Shown: positions 26,567 to 35,830 of the stretch, piece after piece
How positions within the stretch are numbered: the first letter of the stretch is position 1
Layout of the letters: each line of letters starts with the position of its first letter
Assembly: GCF_029222705.1 (NCBI RefSeq)
Contig: NZ_JARGZF010000002.1
Location: forward strand, 1,054,001 to 1,118,000
DNA length: 64,000 bases
DNA from: Knoellia sp. p5-6-4
GTDB taxonomy: Bacteria > Actinomycetota > Actinomycetes > Actinomycetales > Dermatophilaceae
Direction of reading: 5' to 3'
Notes under the pieces: generated by a model
What the model was told of the DNA's origin: nothing
Database searches by the model: none
Seen by the model: only the letters and a program-made list of their open reading frames with translations
Translations under genes and position numbers: made by a program

Positions 26567-27555
26567 GCCGTCTCCAGGTGCAGCTTCAGGCCCTCGTGCG
26601 AGGCGACGAACCCCAGCCGCTCGTAGAAGCGGTGGGCGTCGGTGCGCTGCTTGTCGGTGGTGAGCTGCACGAGGGTGCATCCGCGGGCCCGGGCCTCCTC
26701 GACCGCCCAGAGCAGCAGCGCCTGGCCGAGCCCCTCCCCCCGTTGGGAGTCGGCCACCCGGACGGCCTCGACCTGGGCGCGGAGCGCGCCGCCCCTCGAC
26801 AGCCCCGGCAGGACGGTCAGCTGGAGGGTGCCGACGACCTCGCCCCCGGCGCCGGCGACGACGAGCAGGTGCGCCGGGTCGGCGTCGATGCGCGCGAAGG
26901 CGGCGAGGTAGGGCGAGAGGTCGCCGGGGTGTTCGCGGGACTCGCCGAGCGCGTCGTCGGCGAGCAGGGCCACGATGGCGGGCACGTCCTCGCGCCGGGC
27001 ACGGCGCACCTCCACCGGCTCCGGACCCACACCATCGAGCACCACGAGCGGCTCGGGTTCGGCGGACCGGTCCGGACGTCCCACCGCCTCGAACCAGGCC
27101 GCGCCGTCGAAGGCGAGCGCGAGCTCGAGCTTGCGCAGCGAGGACTCGGCCATGCCGTCGGGCAGGTCGCTGGGCGCGAACCAGCCCACCGCGGTCGACT
27201 CGTCGTCCGCCACCCGCGCCTGACCGGAGACGTGGCGACACAGGAAGCAGAGGTTGACGTACTGCGCCCGGTCGCCGTTGGGGTGCGTCACCTGCGGGGT
27301 GACCCACACGCTGGTGAGCCCGACGACCTCGACCACGACGGCAGTCTCCTCCTCGACCTCGCGCACGAGCGCCTCGGCGGGCTGCTCCCCCGGCTCCAGG
27401 ATGCCGCTGACGAGCGCCCACTGGCCGTTGTCGGAGCGCTGGTGCAGCAGCACCTCTCCCCGCTCGTTCAGCACCGCCCCGCTGACGCCGGGCAGCAGGA
27501 GCAGGTCGTTGCCCACGTGGCTGCGCAGGTACCGGACGTACTCGGGGATCGGCAT
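26563..27555 (-). CDS. NUDIX hydrolase fused to a GNAT acetyltransferase
   Basis: A 330-residue two-domain protein. Residues 1-150 are a NUDIX hydrolase: the box reads GILEPGEQPAEALVREVEEE, with Ala instead of Gly after the Glu cluster. Residues 175-330 are a GNAT domain with the acetyl-CoA loop SQRGEGLGQALL and the C-terminal AHRFYERLGFVASHEG. NUDIX enzymes cleave nucleoside diphosphates linked to another group; the target of the acetyltransferase is unknown. The ATG at 27555 sits directly at the expected transcription start of a TAGGCT box, so it is probably leaderless. Confidence 0.85.
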   Translation of the reverse strand: MPIPEYVRYLRSHVGNDLLLLPGVSGAVLNERGEVLLHQRSDNGQWALVSGILEPGEQPAEALVREVEEETAVVVEVVGLTSVWVTPQVTHPNGDRAQYVNLCFLCRHVSGQARVADDESTAVGWFAPSDLPDGMAESSLRKLELALAFDGAAWFEAVGRPDRSAEPEPLVVLDGVGPEPVEVRRARREDVPAIVALLADDALGESREHPGDLSPYLAAFARIDADPAHLLVVAGAGGEVVGTLQLTVLPGLSRGGALRAQVEAVRVADSQRGEGLGQALLLWAVEEARARGCTLVQLTTDKQRTDAHRFYERLGFVASHEGLKLHLETA

Positions 27556-27562
27556 GGGCCGG

Positions 27563-27568
27563 AGCCTA
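27563..27568 (-). promoter_or_regulatory. -10 element for a leaderless NUDIX-GNAT transcript
   Basis: TAGGCT on the minus strand ends 7 bases before the ATG at 27555, the spacing expected when transcription begins at the start codon. No ribosome binding site precedes that ATG. Confidence 0.5.
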
Positions 27569-27620
27569 GCCACCGAAGGAGCCCTGCGCGGGACCCTGCT
27601 AACGTCGCGATGGTCCGTGA

Positions 27621-28649
<1,029 letters not shown>

Positions 28650-28660
28650 GGTCGACCCCG

Positions 28661-28709
28661 GCACACGACGACGCGGCCCGTCCCCGGTGGGGGCGGGCCG
28701 CTCGTGTGC
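28661..28709 (+). terminator. Terminator after mdh
   Basis: Long GC-rich hairpin: GCACACGA and CGCGGCCCGTCCCC pair with GGGGCGGGCCGC and TCGTGTGC around a four-base loop, with one small bulge. It begins 11 bp after the mdh stop. Confidence 0.8.
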
Positions 28710-28743
28710 GGGAGCGGGTATGCCGCGTGGCCGGCTCCCGCGC

Positions 28744-29136
28744 TCAGCCCTGCGGCGGCTCGTGCACCCACTGCACGAGCTGGTAGACCACACCGTTCGG
28801 GTCGGCCACCTGGGCGTAGCGCTCGCCCCAGGGCTCGGTCTCCGGTGGCGTGACGACCGTGGCCCCCTCCGCCTGCAGGCGGGCGAGCTCGGCGTCGACG
28901 TCGTCGACCACGAAGACGACGAGCAGGCCGTCGGCGGGGCCCGCGACCGAGGCGGGCTTGAACGTCTCGAGGCCGGTGCGCAGGAAGATGAGGTTGAAAC
29001 CCGCCTCCGGGTGCTGCAGCGAGGCGAATCCGTCGGCCTCCATCTGGAGGCTGAAGCCGAGGTGCTGCTCGGCCCAGCGGGCGGACGCCCCCACGTCGGC
29101 GACGTTGAGCGACAAGGCGGACTCGGTGATGTGCAT
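28744..29136 (-). CDS. VOC (glyoxalase/bleomycin-resistance) family protein
   Basis: A 130-residue single-domain protein with the beta-alpha-beta-beta-beta repeat: ALSLNVADVGASARWAEQHL at the start, then EPWGERYAQVADPNGVVYQL near the end. Such proteins bind a metal and small molecules and may act in resistance or detoxification. The ATG at 29136 is chosen; upstream codons run into the regulatory region. It is divergent from a TetR-type regulator and probably its target. Confidence 0.82.
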   Translation of the reverse strand: MHITESALSLNVADVGASARWAEQHLGFSLQMEADGFASLQHPEAGFNLIFLRTGLETFKPASVAGPADGLLVVFVVDDVDAELARLQAEGATVVTPPETEPWGERYAQVADPNGVVYQLVQWVHEPPQG

Positions 29137-29172
29137 GCGGGACTCCCGGGGTGGGTGGCGGACAGGCGGGCT

Positions 29173-29204
29173 CGTCGTACTTCGTACGACGTACGGCATA
29201 CAAC
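29173..29204. promoter_or_regulatory. Palindromic operator between VOC gene and TetR-type regulator
   Basis: CGTCGTAC-TTC-GTACGACG is a perfect inverted repeat (29173-29191). The same stretch can be read as a 7-bp period, GTACTTC, GTACGAC, GTACGGC, ATACAAC (29177-29204). It lies midway between the divergent starts, where the TetR-family protein should bind. Confidence 0.65.
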
Positions 29205-29228
29205 GTCGTCTCTGGCAGGATCATTCCC

Positions 29229-30014
29229 ATGCCCACCGACCGCACCGGGGCCGGTGACCCGGACCGCACCCTGGCCCTGCTGTGGCGCCACTGCGGCGTC
29301 GACGCGCCCGCCCCGCGGCGTCGGGGGCCCCGGCCGTCACGCAGCGTCGACGACGTGGTCGACGCAGCCCTGGCCCTCGCCGACGAGCGCGGGCTGGAGG
29401 CCGTCACCATGCGGGCGGTCGCCGAGCAGGTCGGCGTGGCCCCGATGTCGCTCTACACCTACGTGCCGGGCCGTGCCGAGCTGCTCGACCTCATGGTCGA
29501 CGCCGTCTACCTCGCAATGGACCGCCCGCGTCGGCGCAGCCGGTCGTGGAGACGCCGGGTCACAACCGTGGCCGAGGCCAACCGGGCCCTGTTCGAGCAG
29601 CACCCCTGGGTCGCCGAGGTGGCCGCCTCGAGCCGCCCACCACTCGGGCCGGGAGTGATGGCGAAGTACGAGCACGAGCTGGCGGTGTTCGACGGCACCG
29701 GCCTCGGCGACGTCGAGACCGACGCGGCGCTGGCCTTCCTGCTCGGCTTCGTGCAGAACCACGCGAGGGCCGCGGAGGCCACCCGGCGGGCGCAGGTGGA
29801 GTCGGCGATGGACGACACGGCGTGGTGGGAGGCCAACGCCCCGCTGCTGGCCCGGGTGCTCGACCCCGCCGCCTACCCGCGAGCGGCGCGCGTCGGGAGC
29901 GCGGCTGGCGCGGCGCAGGGGTCTGCCCACGACCCCGAGCACGCCTGGGCGTTCGGCCTGGCCCGGGTGCTCGACGGCCTGGCGGCCCTGGTGGACGAGC
30001 GCGGTGCCGGTTGA
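29229..30014 (+). CDS. TetR/AcrR-family transcriptional regulator
   Basis: A 261-residue regulator. A 38-residue tail precedes the TetR helix-turn-helix (SVDDVVDAALALADERGLEA, then AEQVGVAPMSLYTYVPGRAE, about residues 38-85). The C-terminal half resembles the TetR_C domain with conserved LGFVQNHARAAE. It is divergent from the VOC gene, with a perfect palindrome between, which suggests autoregulation and control of that gene. The ligand is unknown. Confidence 0.88.
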   Translation: MPTDRTGAGDPDRTLALLWRHCGVDAPAPRRRGPRPSRSVDDVVDAALALADERGLEAVTMRAVAEQVGVAPMSLYTYVPGRAELLDLMVDAVYLAMDRPRRRSRSWRRRVTTVAEANRALFEQHPWVAEVAASSRPPLGPGVMAKYEHELAVFDGTGLGDVETDAALAFLLGFVQNHARAAEATRRAQVESAMDDTAWWEANAPLLARVLDPAAYPRAARVGSAAGAAQGSAHDPEHAWAFGLARVLDGLAALVDERGAG

Positions 30015-30022
30015 GCCGAGCC

Positions 30023-30292
30023 TCAGGTCTGGGGGGTGAGGTCGAGCACGGCGGTGATGACCGCGAGCGCGACGCCGAGCCCGGCCATGGTGAGCACGTC
30101 GACCGCCCGTGACCTCACGGCAAGGCCGCCGCTCCTCGAAGCGGGCAGCACCAGCCGCAGCAGCGCGGCCAGGCCCAGGCCGGCAGCCAGGACGAAGCCC
30201 GCGAGGCGCACCCGGTCGAGCGCGAAGAGGGCGAGGCCGGCCAGCAACACGGGGGTGGCGACCCACCACCACCCCAGCTTGGGTGCGGTCAC
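30023..30292 (-). CDS. DUF3017 membrane protein
   Basis: An 89-residue protein with three hydrophobic segments (about 10-26, 29-48, 66-85) and basic residues between them. Small DUF3017 proteins are found next to folD in actinobacteria, and here folD ends 7 bp upstream. The function is unknown. It is convergent with the TetR-type gene. Confidence 0.8.
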   Translation of the reverse strand: MTAPKLGWWWVATPVLLAGLALFALDRVRLAGFVLAAGLGLAALLRLVLPASRSGGLAVRSRAVDVLTMAGLGVALAVITAVLDLTPQT

Positions 30293-30299
30293 CGGGGGC

Positions 30300-31166
30300 T
30301 CAGGCCCCGGATGCGGCGCGCTCGGCCGCCTCGACCACGTTGGTCAGGAGCATGGCGCGCGTCATCGGCCCCACGCCCCCGGGATTCGGGCTCACCCACC
30401 CGGCGACCTCGGCCACACCGGGGTCGACGTCGCCGGCCACCTTGGAGGTCCCGTCCTCGGCGACGATGCGGCTGACGCCGACGTCGAGCACGGCGGCGCC
30501 GGGCTTGACCATATCGGCGGTGACGAGGTTCGGCACTCCCGCCGCGGCGACGACGATGTCGGCCGAACGCACCTCGGCGGCGAGGTCGCGCGTGCCGGTG
30601 TGGCAGAGCACGACGGTGGCGTTCTCGCTGCGGCGGGTCAGCATCAGGCCCAGCGGGCGCCCCACCGTGATGCCGCGACCGACGACCGCGACCTTCGCGC
30701 CGGCGATCGGCACCTCGTGGCGGCGCAGCAGCTCGATGATGCCCATCGGGGTGCACGGCAGCGGGGCCGCCTTGCCCAGCACGAGCCAGCCGAGGTTGGT
30801 CGGGTGCAGGCCGTCGACGTCCTTGGAGGGGTCGACCGCGGAGAGGATCGTGAACTCGTCGAGCCCGGTCGGCTGCTGGACGAGGAAGCCGGTGCAGGCG
30901 GGGTCGGCGTTCAGCTCGGCCACGACCTCGAGCACCTCATCGAGCGAGGACCCCGCCGGCAGGTCGCGGCGCATGCTCGTCACGCCGATCTCGGCGCAGT
31001 CGCGGTGCTTGGCGCCGACGTACCAGTGGCTGCCCGGGTCGTCGCCCACCAGTACGGTGCCGAGACCGGGCACGACGCCCCGCTCTGCCAGCGCCGCCAC
31101 CCGCGCCTTCAGCTCGTCCTTGATGGTCGCCAGGACCGCCTTGCCGTCGAGGATGCGCGCCGTCAC
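30300..31166 (-). CDS. folD: Bifunctional methylenetetrahydrofolate dehydrogenase/cyclohydrolase
   Basis: A 288-residue one-carbon enzyme that interconverts methylene-, methenyl- and formyl-tetrahydrofolate with [17 protein letters not shown] carries the catalytic Lys. [12 protein letters not shown] and [12 protein letters not shown] are the FolD signatures, and [16 protein letters not shown] binds NADP. The GTG at 31166 gives the normal length. GGAGG lies close before it. It is divergent from the nucleotidyltransferase gene. Confidence 0.95.
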   Translation of the reverse strand: MTARILDGKAVLATIKDELKARVAALAERGVVPGLGTVLVGDDPGSHWYVGAKHRDCAEIGVTSMRRDLPAGSSLDEVLEVVAELNADPACTGFLVQQPTGLDEFTILSAVDPSKDVDGLHPTNLGWLVLGKAAPLPCTPMGIIELLRRHEVPIAGAKVAVVGRGITVGRPLGLMLTRRSENATVVLCHTGTRDLAAEVRSADIVVAAAGVPNLVTADMVKPGAAVLDVGVSRIVAEDGTSKVAGDVDPGVAEVAGWVSPNPGGVGPMTRAMLLTNVVEAAERAASGA

Positions 31167-31234
31167 GCCTCCGTATCCTGCCACGCGGCCCCGGCCGGCC
31201 CTCGGCGGCACCGACGATGTGGTTCGCTGGCGCC

Positions 31235-31813
31235 ATGCGTGGCGCGACCGGACTGCTGCTGGCTGCCGGGGCCGGCCGCCGGATGGGCGGCCCCAAGGCC
31301 CTCGTCCGCTCCGAGGGCGGCGAGCCGTGGGTGCGGCGCGCGGCGCGCGCCCTGCACGAGGGCGGGTGCGCGCGGGTCGTCGTCGTCACGGGCGCGGCGG
31401 CCGAGTCCGTGACGGCGCTGGTGGAGGGGCTGCCCTGGGCCGACGCGGTGGTCGCCGGCGACTGGGCAGAGGGGATGGGGCCCTCGCTAGCGACCGGCCT
31501 GCGTGCACTCGAGGGCTCCGGCACGGACTGCGCGGTGGTCGGCCTCGTCGACACGCCCGACGTGGGCCCCGAGGTCGTGAGCCGGGTGCTCGCGGTCGTC
31601 GGCACCGCGCCCACGGCCCTGGGCCGCGCGGCATACGACGGGGTCCCGGGCCACCCCGTGGTGCTGGGCCGCGACCACTGGGCAGGCGTGCTCGCGTCCG
31701 CCGCCGGCGACCAGGGCGCCCGCGCGTACCTCGCGGCCCACCCGCACGACCTGGTCGAGTGCGCCGACCTCGCGACGGGGGACGACGTCGACGTCGCCCC
31801 CCGTCCGGGCTGA
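31235..31813 (+). CDS. MobA/MocA-like NTP transferase
   Basis: A 192-residue nucleotidyltransferase with [18 protein letters not shown] at the start, the loop of the NTP_transf_3 family. [12 protein letters not shown] near residue 100 carries the metal-binding Asp, and [14 protein letters not shown] near 132 is typical of MocA/CoxD-type cytidylyltransferases. MocA-type members make the cytosine form of the molybdenum cofactor. The molybdenum hydroxylase genes 8 kb downstream would need such an enzyme, which is why I favour this role. It is convergent with the DUF1116 gene. Confidence 0.75.
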   Translation: MRGATGLLLAAGAGRRMGGPKALVRSEGGEPWVRRAARALHEGGCARVVVVTGAAAESVTALVEGLPWADAVVAGDWAEGMGPSLATGLRALEGSGTDCAVVGLVDTPDVGPEVVSRVLAVVGTAPTALGRAAYDGVPGHPVVLGRDHWAGVLASAAGDQGARAYLAAHPHDLVECADLATGDDVDVAPRPG

Positions 31814-31831
31814 CCCGGCAGGGCGCGAGCC

Positions 31832-33238
31832 CTAGGCGCGCGCGGCGAGCGCCCGCAGCGCCCCGGTGAAGCACTGCTCCGGGGGCGTGACCAGCCCGGC
31901 GCCCACCTGCCCGGTGCCCGCCACGCGACCGGCCATCCCGGTGTTGATCTGCGGCAGGATGCCCGTGCGGGCGACCGCCGAGACGTCGATGCCGGTGGGC
32001 GTGCCGCGGAACTCGAGGATGGGCACCTGGTATGCCGTGTGCTCGCCGACCGTGATCTCGTACATCGTCTGCGTCGCCCGGAGGGCGAACGGCACGTCGC
32101 CGCCGACGAAGCGCACGATCGCCGGGGCCGCGGCCATGGCGAAGCCGCCGATGCCGGCGGTCTCCGTGATCGCCGAGTCGCCGATGTCGGGGTTCGCGTC
32201 CTCGGGGCCGTAGGAGCCGAGGAACAGGCCCTCCGGCGTATTCGCCGGACCGGTGAACCACTCGTCGCCGGTGCCCGAGACCCGGATGCCGAAGTCGGTG
32301 CCGTTGCGGGCCATCGTGGTCACGACCGAGGAGCCGGGGATTCCGTGGGCGGCCATGGTCGACAGCTTGCAGGCCGGCATGCCGAGGTTGAGGAAGAAGT
32401 GCTCGTTGGCCCCGGAGAACCGCACCGCCTCGGCGATGTCGTCGGAGGAGCCCTCGGCGGTGATGAGGGCGGGGAGCAGCTCGCGCAGCAGCATGAGGCT
32501 TCCGGCCCGGTTGCGGTTGTGGCCCTCGTCGCCCATCTGGAGCATCTGGGCGATGATCGCCTTGACGTCGATGGGCCCGGCCTTGCGCACGGCCTGCTGG
32601 AGCAGCGGTCCGAGCACGGAGTTCATCCAGTGCAGGCGGTCGATGACCTCGCTGCCGTAGGCGCCGTAGCGCAGCACCCTGCCCAAGCCCTCGTTCAGGG
32701 AGCACCAGGAGGTGCCGTCGTGCACCTCGTCGCGCAGTTCGTAGACCCACATCGACGGGGAGATGACACCGGCCATCGGGCCGACGGCGTCGCGGTGGTG
32801 GCACGGCTCGAGGGTGATGCCATCGCCCTTGGCGAGCCCGGCCTCCGCCTCCTCGACGGTGTCGGCGAGGCCCTCGAAGAGCATCGCTCCGATCAGGGCG
32901 CCCTTGAGCGGTCCCGAGGCCCGGTCCCAGGTGATGGGCGGTCCGGCGTGCAGGAAGGTGCCCTTGTCGAGGCCGAGCGCCTCGTGGGCCGGACGGACGT
33001 CGACGAGGTCGGCACCAGCCGCCGTCATGCGGCGCAGCGCCTCGGCGTTGGCCGGCTCGCGGCGCGGGTCGGCCAGCACGACGGACAGGTGAGCGGCCGT
33101 GCCGTCGAGCGGGGGCTGCCAGGCCGCCTCGGTGACGGGCACCGCCTGGGCGCGCAGGGCGTCGGCGAACAGGGAGACGCCGGCCGTGGCGACCGAGACG
33201 TCGGCGGACAACAGGCCGTGCAGCGGGCTCGTGGTCAT
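31832..33238 (-). CDS. DUF1116 protein, AllG/YlbE-like subunit of carbamoyltransferase
   Basis: A 468-residue cytoplasmic protein of family DUF1116. The E. coli relative YlbE (AllG) is reported with FdrA and YlbF to form the oxamate carbamoyltransferase that splits oxalurate. Conserved-looking parts include GPPITWDRASGPLKGALIGA near residue 98, EPCHHRDAVGPMAGVISPSM near 143 and SGANEHFFLNLGMPACKL near 268. It is third in an operon DUF2877-fdrA-DUF1116, one base after the fdrA stop. The actual carbamoyl donor here is unknown. Confidence 0.85.
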   Translation of the reverse strand: MTTSPLHGLLSADVSVATAGVSLFADALRAQAVPVTEAAWQPPLDGTAAHLSVVLADPRREPANAEALRRMTAAGADLVDVRPAHEALGLDKGTFLHAGPPITWDRASGPLKGALIGAMLFEGLADTVEEAEAGLAKGDGITLEPCHHRDAVGPMAGVISPSMWVYELRDEVHDGTSWCSLNEGLGRVLRYGAYGSEVIDRLHWMNSVLGPLLQQAVRKAGPIDVKAIIAQMLQMGDEGHNRNRAGSLMLLRELLPALITAEGSSDDIAEAVRFSGANEHFFLNLGMPACKLSTMAAHGIPGSSVVTTMARNGTDFGIRVSGTGDEWFTGPANTPEGLFLGSYGPEDANPDIGDSAITETAGIGGFAMAAAPAIVRFVGGDVPFALRATQTMYEITVGEHTAYQVPILEFRGTPTGIDVSAVARTGILPQINTGMAGRVAGTGQVGAGLVTPPEQCFTGALRALAARA

Positions 33239-33239
33239 G

Positions 33240-34757
33240 TCAGTTCTCCTGGGCGGTCGAGTCGACGGCCTTCTGGCCGGCGGGCAGCAGCGAGAGGGCG
33301 TGGCGCGTGGCCGCGGCGTTCGAGAGGAACACCGAAGCCCCGGCCTGCTGCAGCGCCGTGGCGCAGCGCTGCAGGCCCTGGGGGTCGTTCTCGACGCCCG
33401 TCAGCGACACGACGACCGGCAGCTCGCGACCGGACTCCTGCGCGGCGCTCCGCGCGGACCGGATCGCGTCGGCCAGCTCGTCCGCCGGGTCCTCGTGGGC
33501 GCCGTAGCCCAGCACCAGGTCGAGCAGCAGCACCCCACACGTCGGGTCCTTGGCCTCCGAGGCGATGCGCTCGAGCCGCAGGGACGGGTCGATCATCGGG
33601 TGCGCCCGGCCCTGGGTCATGCCGTCGTCACCGAAGTCGATGACCACGTGGGAGTCGTCGCGCAGGTCGGCGCCGAGGGCCAGCTCCGGCAAGAGCGGGA
33701 TGTTGGACCGGATGCCGCCGAGCTGCTCGCTCGCGATGAGCATCGCCTCGTCGGCGAGGGTGCCGCCGCAGAACAGCCCGCGGAGCGCGCCGCTGGGGGC
33801 GGGCTGCTGCTGGGTGGCCCACGACGGCCACTCGGGCACAGCGTGGCCGTCAGCGCGCAGTGCCTCCTCGACCGCTGCGGTGAGGTCGGCGCGGCCGGCC
33901 CCGAGCGTGGCCCAGTGGACCGGCACACCCAGCCCCGCGGCATACGCCTGCATCTCGGCGAGCACCTCGGCGGCCGGGGGCTTGGAGACGACGATGACCG
34001 AGGTGGTCGCCTCGTCGGCGGCGAGCGCCGCGAGGGCCTGGCGGGTGGAGCGTCCCTGCACCTGCGAGGACAGGTCGCGGCCACCCACCCCGAGGCAGTG
34101 GCTCATGCCGACGCCGGCGGCGTCGAGCAGGCACATGACCTGCTGGGCCCCGGTGCCCGATGCGGCGACGATGCCGACCGCCCCCGGGCGCACGGCGTTG
34201 GCGAAGCCGAGGGCCACGCCACCGACGACCGCGGTGCCGCAGTCGGGGCCCATGACGAGCACGTCCGCGGCTGCGGCTGCGTCCTTGAGGCGGATCTCGT
34301 CCTCCACGGGGACGTTGTCGGAGAACACCATCACCGAGACGCCGCGGTTGATGGCGTCGAACGCCTCGACGGCGGCGTGCTGGCCGGGCACGGAGACCAG
34401 CGCCAGGTTCGCCTCGGAGGACTCGATGGCGCCGCCGAGGGTTCGCCGGGGCGGGGCCTCGCCGAACCCGCCGGAGTGGGCCCCGGCGCTCTTGAGGTCG
34501 GCGAGCGCCGCCTCGAGGGATGCCTTGCCTGCCTCGATGCCCACCTCGTCGCCGCGGATCGCCACGATGAGGTCGTTGGCCGCGGTATCGGCCGGGACCT
34601 CGAAGCCCATGCTGCGGATGACGTCGGTGTTGAGGTCGGTGGCCATGGCCACCTGCGCGGCCTCGACACCGGGCGCAGACGCCACCGTGCGCGAGACCTG
34701 CATGAGGCTCACGGAGTCGTAGTAGGCGCCGCGGCGCAGCTCGACGTGGTCAGACAC
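33240..34757 (-). CDS. fdrA: FdrA-like acyl-CoA-synthetase-fold subunit of carbamoyltransferase
   Basis: A 505-residue protein of the FdrA family. The N-terminal part resembles the CoA-binding and ligase folds of succinyl-CoA synthetase alpha; VMGPDCGTAVVGGVALGFAN and VGIVAASGTGAQQVM lie near residues 165-195. The C-terminal part has LVLGYGAHEDPADELADAI. In E. coli FdrA is the AllF subunit of oxamate carbamoyltransferase. The GTG start overlaps the end of the DUF2877 gene by 8 bp and is preceded by GAAGGAG. All three subunits are made from one transcript. Confidence 0.85.
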   Translation of the reverse strand: MSDHVELRRGAYYDSVSLMQVSRTVASAPGVEAAQVAMATDLNTDVIRSMGFEVPADTAANDLIVAIRGDEVGIEAGKASLEAALADLKSAGAHSGGFGEAPPRRTLGGAIESSEANLALVSVPGQHAAVEAFDAINRGVSVMVFSDNVPVEDEIRLKDAAAAADVLVMGPDCGTAVVGGVALGFANAVRPGAVGIVAASGTGAQQVMCLLDAAGVGMSHCLGVGGRDLSSQVQGRSTRQALAALAADEATTSVIVVSKPPAAEVLAEMQAYAAGLGVPVHWATLGAGRADLTAAVEEALRADGHAVPEWPSWATQQQPAPSGALRGLFCGGTLADEAMLIASEQLGGIRSNIPLLPELALGADLRDDSHVVIDFGDDGMTQGRAHPMIDPSLRLERIASEAKDPTCGVLLLDLVLGYGAHEDPADELADAIRSARSAAQESGRELPVVVSLTGVENDPQGLQRCATALQQAGASVFLSNAAATRHALSLLPAGQKAVDSTAQEN

Positions 34758-35724
34758 GGCGGGCTCCTTCCGGTTGGGGGTGTGAGGTGGTCGGGGGGCT
34801 GTCGGACAGGAACAGGTCGGTGGGGCCGGGGACGGCCCCGGCCAGTGCCTCGAGGGCGCCGGCGGCGCCGGCGAGCAGGTCGGCGCCCGAGCTGTGGCCG
34901 ATGGCGAGCACACCGGGGAGCACGCGGGCGACCGTGCCGAGGTCACCGCGGCCGAGCGCCCCGACGAGGGCGACGACCTCGGGCACGGCATAGCCCCCCA
35001 GTGCCGCGTGGAGGAGGGACGCCGACAGGCTGGTGGTGGAGGGCAGGGCCCGGTCGACCTCGGCGGCCAGCGTCGAGCACGCCTCGGCGGGAGCTCCCGC
35101 CGCGCGCAGGGCGAGCACGACCCCGCACAGGGCGTCGTCACCACTGGGGGTGAGACCGTCTCCGGCGCCCACGAGCGTCGCGACGAGCCGCCTCACTCCC
35201 GCGCCGGCCGGACTGGCCGGCAGGGAGGGGTCTGCCGCGGCCAGGGCGGCGACGGTGAGGTCGCGGGCGACGTCCCGCAGGACGGCCCCGCCGGTCGCCG
35301 GCTCGAGCGCGTCGAGCCCCGAGGCCAGGGCAGCCTGCTGCACCGGCGAGGCCGGGTTGGGCACCCGGGTGGGGCGCCAGGTGCGCACCGCCACCACGTC
35401 GGCACCCGGCAGGCGGACCCGCCCGGCGCCGACCACGACGTCGGCTCCCTGCTCGACGCCCCAGGCGACCGAGGCCGCCGGCTCCCCCAGGCGCAGGCCG
35501 GTGGGCAGCCGCAGTGCGTCACGGGTGAGCACCGGCAGCACCTGCCGGACCCGCGGCTCCGCGGCCGGGCGGTGCGGCTCGTCGGCCCTGCTGTCGAGGT
35601 GGAGGTAGAGCGCCGTCGGGAAGGCGGCCAGCACCCGGGCGGGCCGGGGCGCGGCCTGCACCGCCTCCGCCAGCAGGGGCGACACTGCGGCGGGCCATCG
35701 GGCGGGGACGCCTGCGTGGGCCAA
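34750..35724 (-). CDS. DUF2877 protein, AllH/YlbF-like subunit of carbamoyltransferase
   Basis: A 324-residue protein. LVGAGDGLTPSGDDALCGVV near residue 186 is the hallmark of DUF2877, and SASLLHAALGGYAVPEV and LAIGHSSGADLLAGA follow. It is related to E. coli YlbF (AllH). A TTG start at 35724 is chosen because GGAGGG stands 8 bases upstream; a GTG 13 codons later is the alternative. First gene of the operon, divergent from pucR with a strong hairpin in the gap. Confidence 0.82.
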   Translation of the reverse strand: MAHAGVPARWPAAVSPLLAEAVQAAPRPARVLAAFPTALYLHLDSRADEPHRPAAEPRVRQVLPVLTRDALRLPTGLRLGEPAASVAWGVEQGADVVVGAGRVRLPGADVVAVRTWRPTRVPNPASPVQQAALASGLDALEPATGGAVLRDVARDLTVAALAAADPSLPASPAGAGVRRLVATLVGAGDGLTPSGDDALCGVVLALRAAGAPAEACSTLAAEVDRALPSTTSLSASLLHAALGGYAVPEVVALVGALGRGDLGTVARVLPGVLAIGHSSGADLLAGAAGALEALAGAVPGPTDLFLSDSPPTTSHPQPEGARRV

Positions 35725-35756
35725 CCTGGCTTCCCTCCGGGTCTGGGGTGGTCGGG

Positions 35757-35792
35757 CGGTCGGGCGCCCAGCACAGGCTGGGCGCCCGACCG
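35757..35792. promoter_or_regulatory. Perfect 16-bp inverted repeat in the DUF2877/pucR divergent promoter
   Basis: CGGTCGGGCGCCCAGC and its exact complement surround the loop ACAG. It lies 32 bp before the DUF2877 start and 38 bp before pucR. Because both genes start outward from here, it is not an ordinary terminator. An operator or a 5' leader hairpin is more likely. Confidence 0.6.
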
Positions 35793-35830
35793 GTGCAGGC
35801 GACGCTATCGAGCCCGGTTACCCTTCCTTC

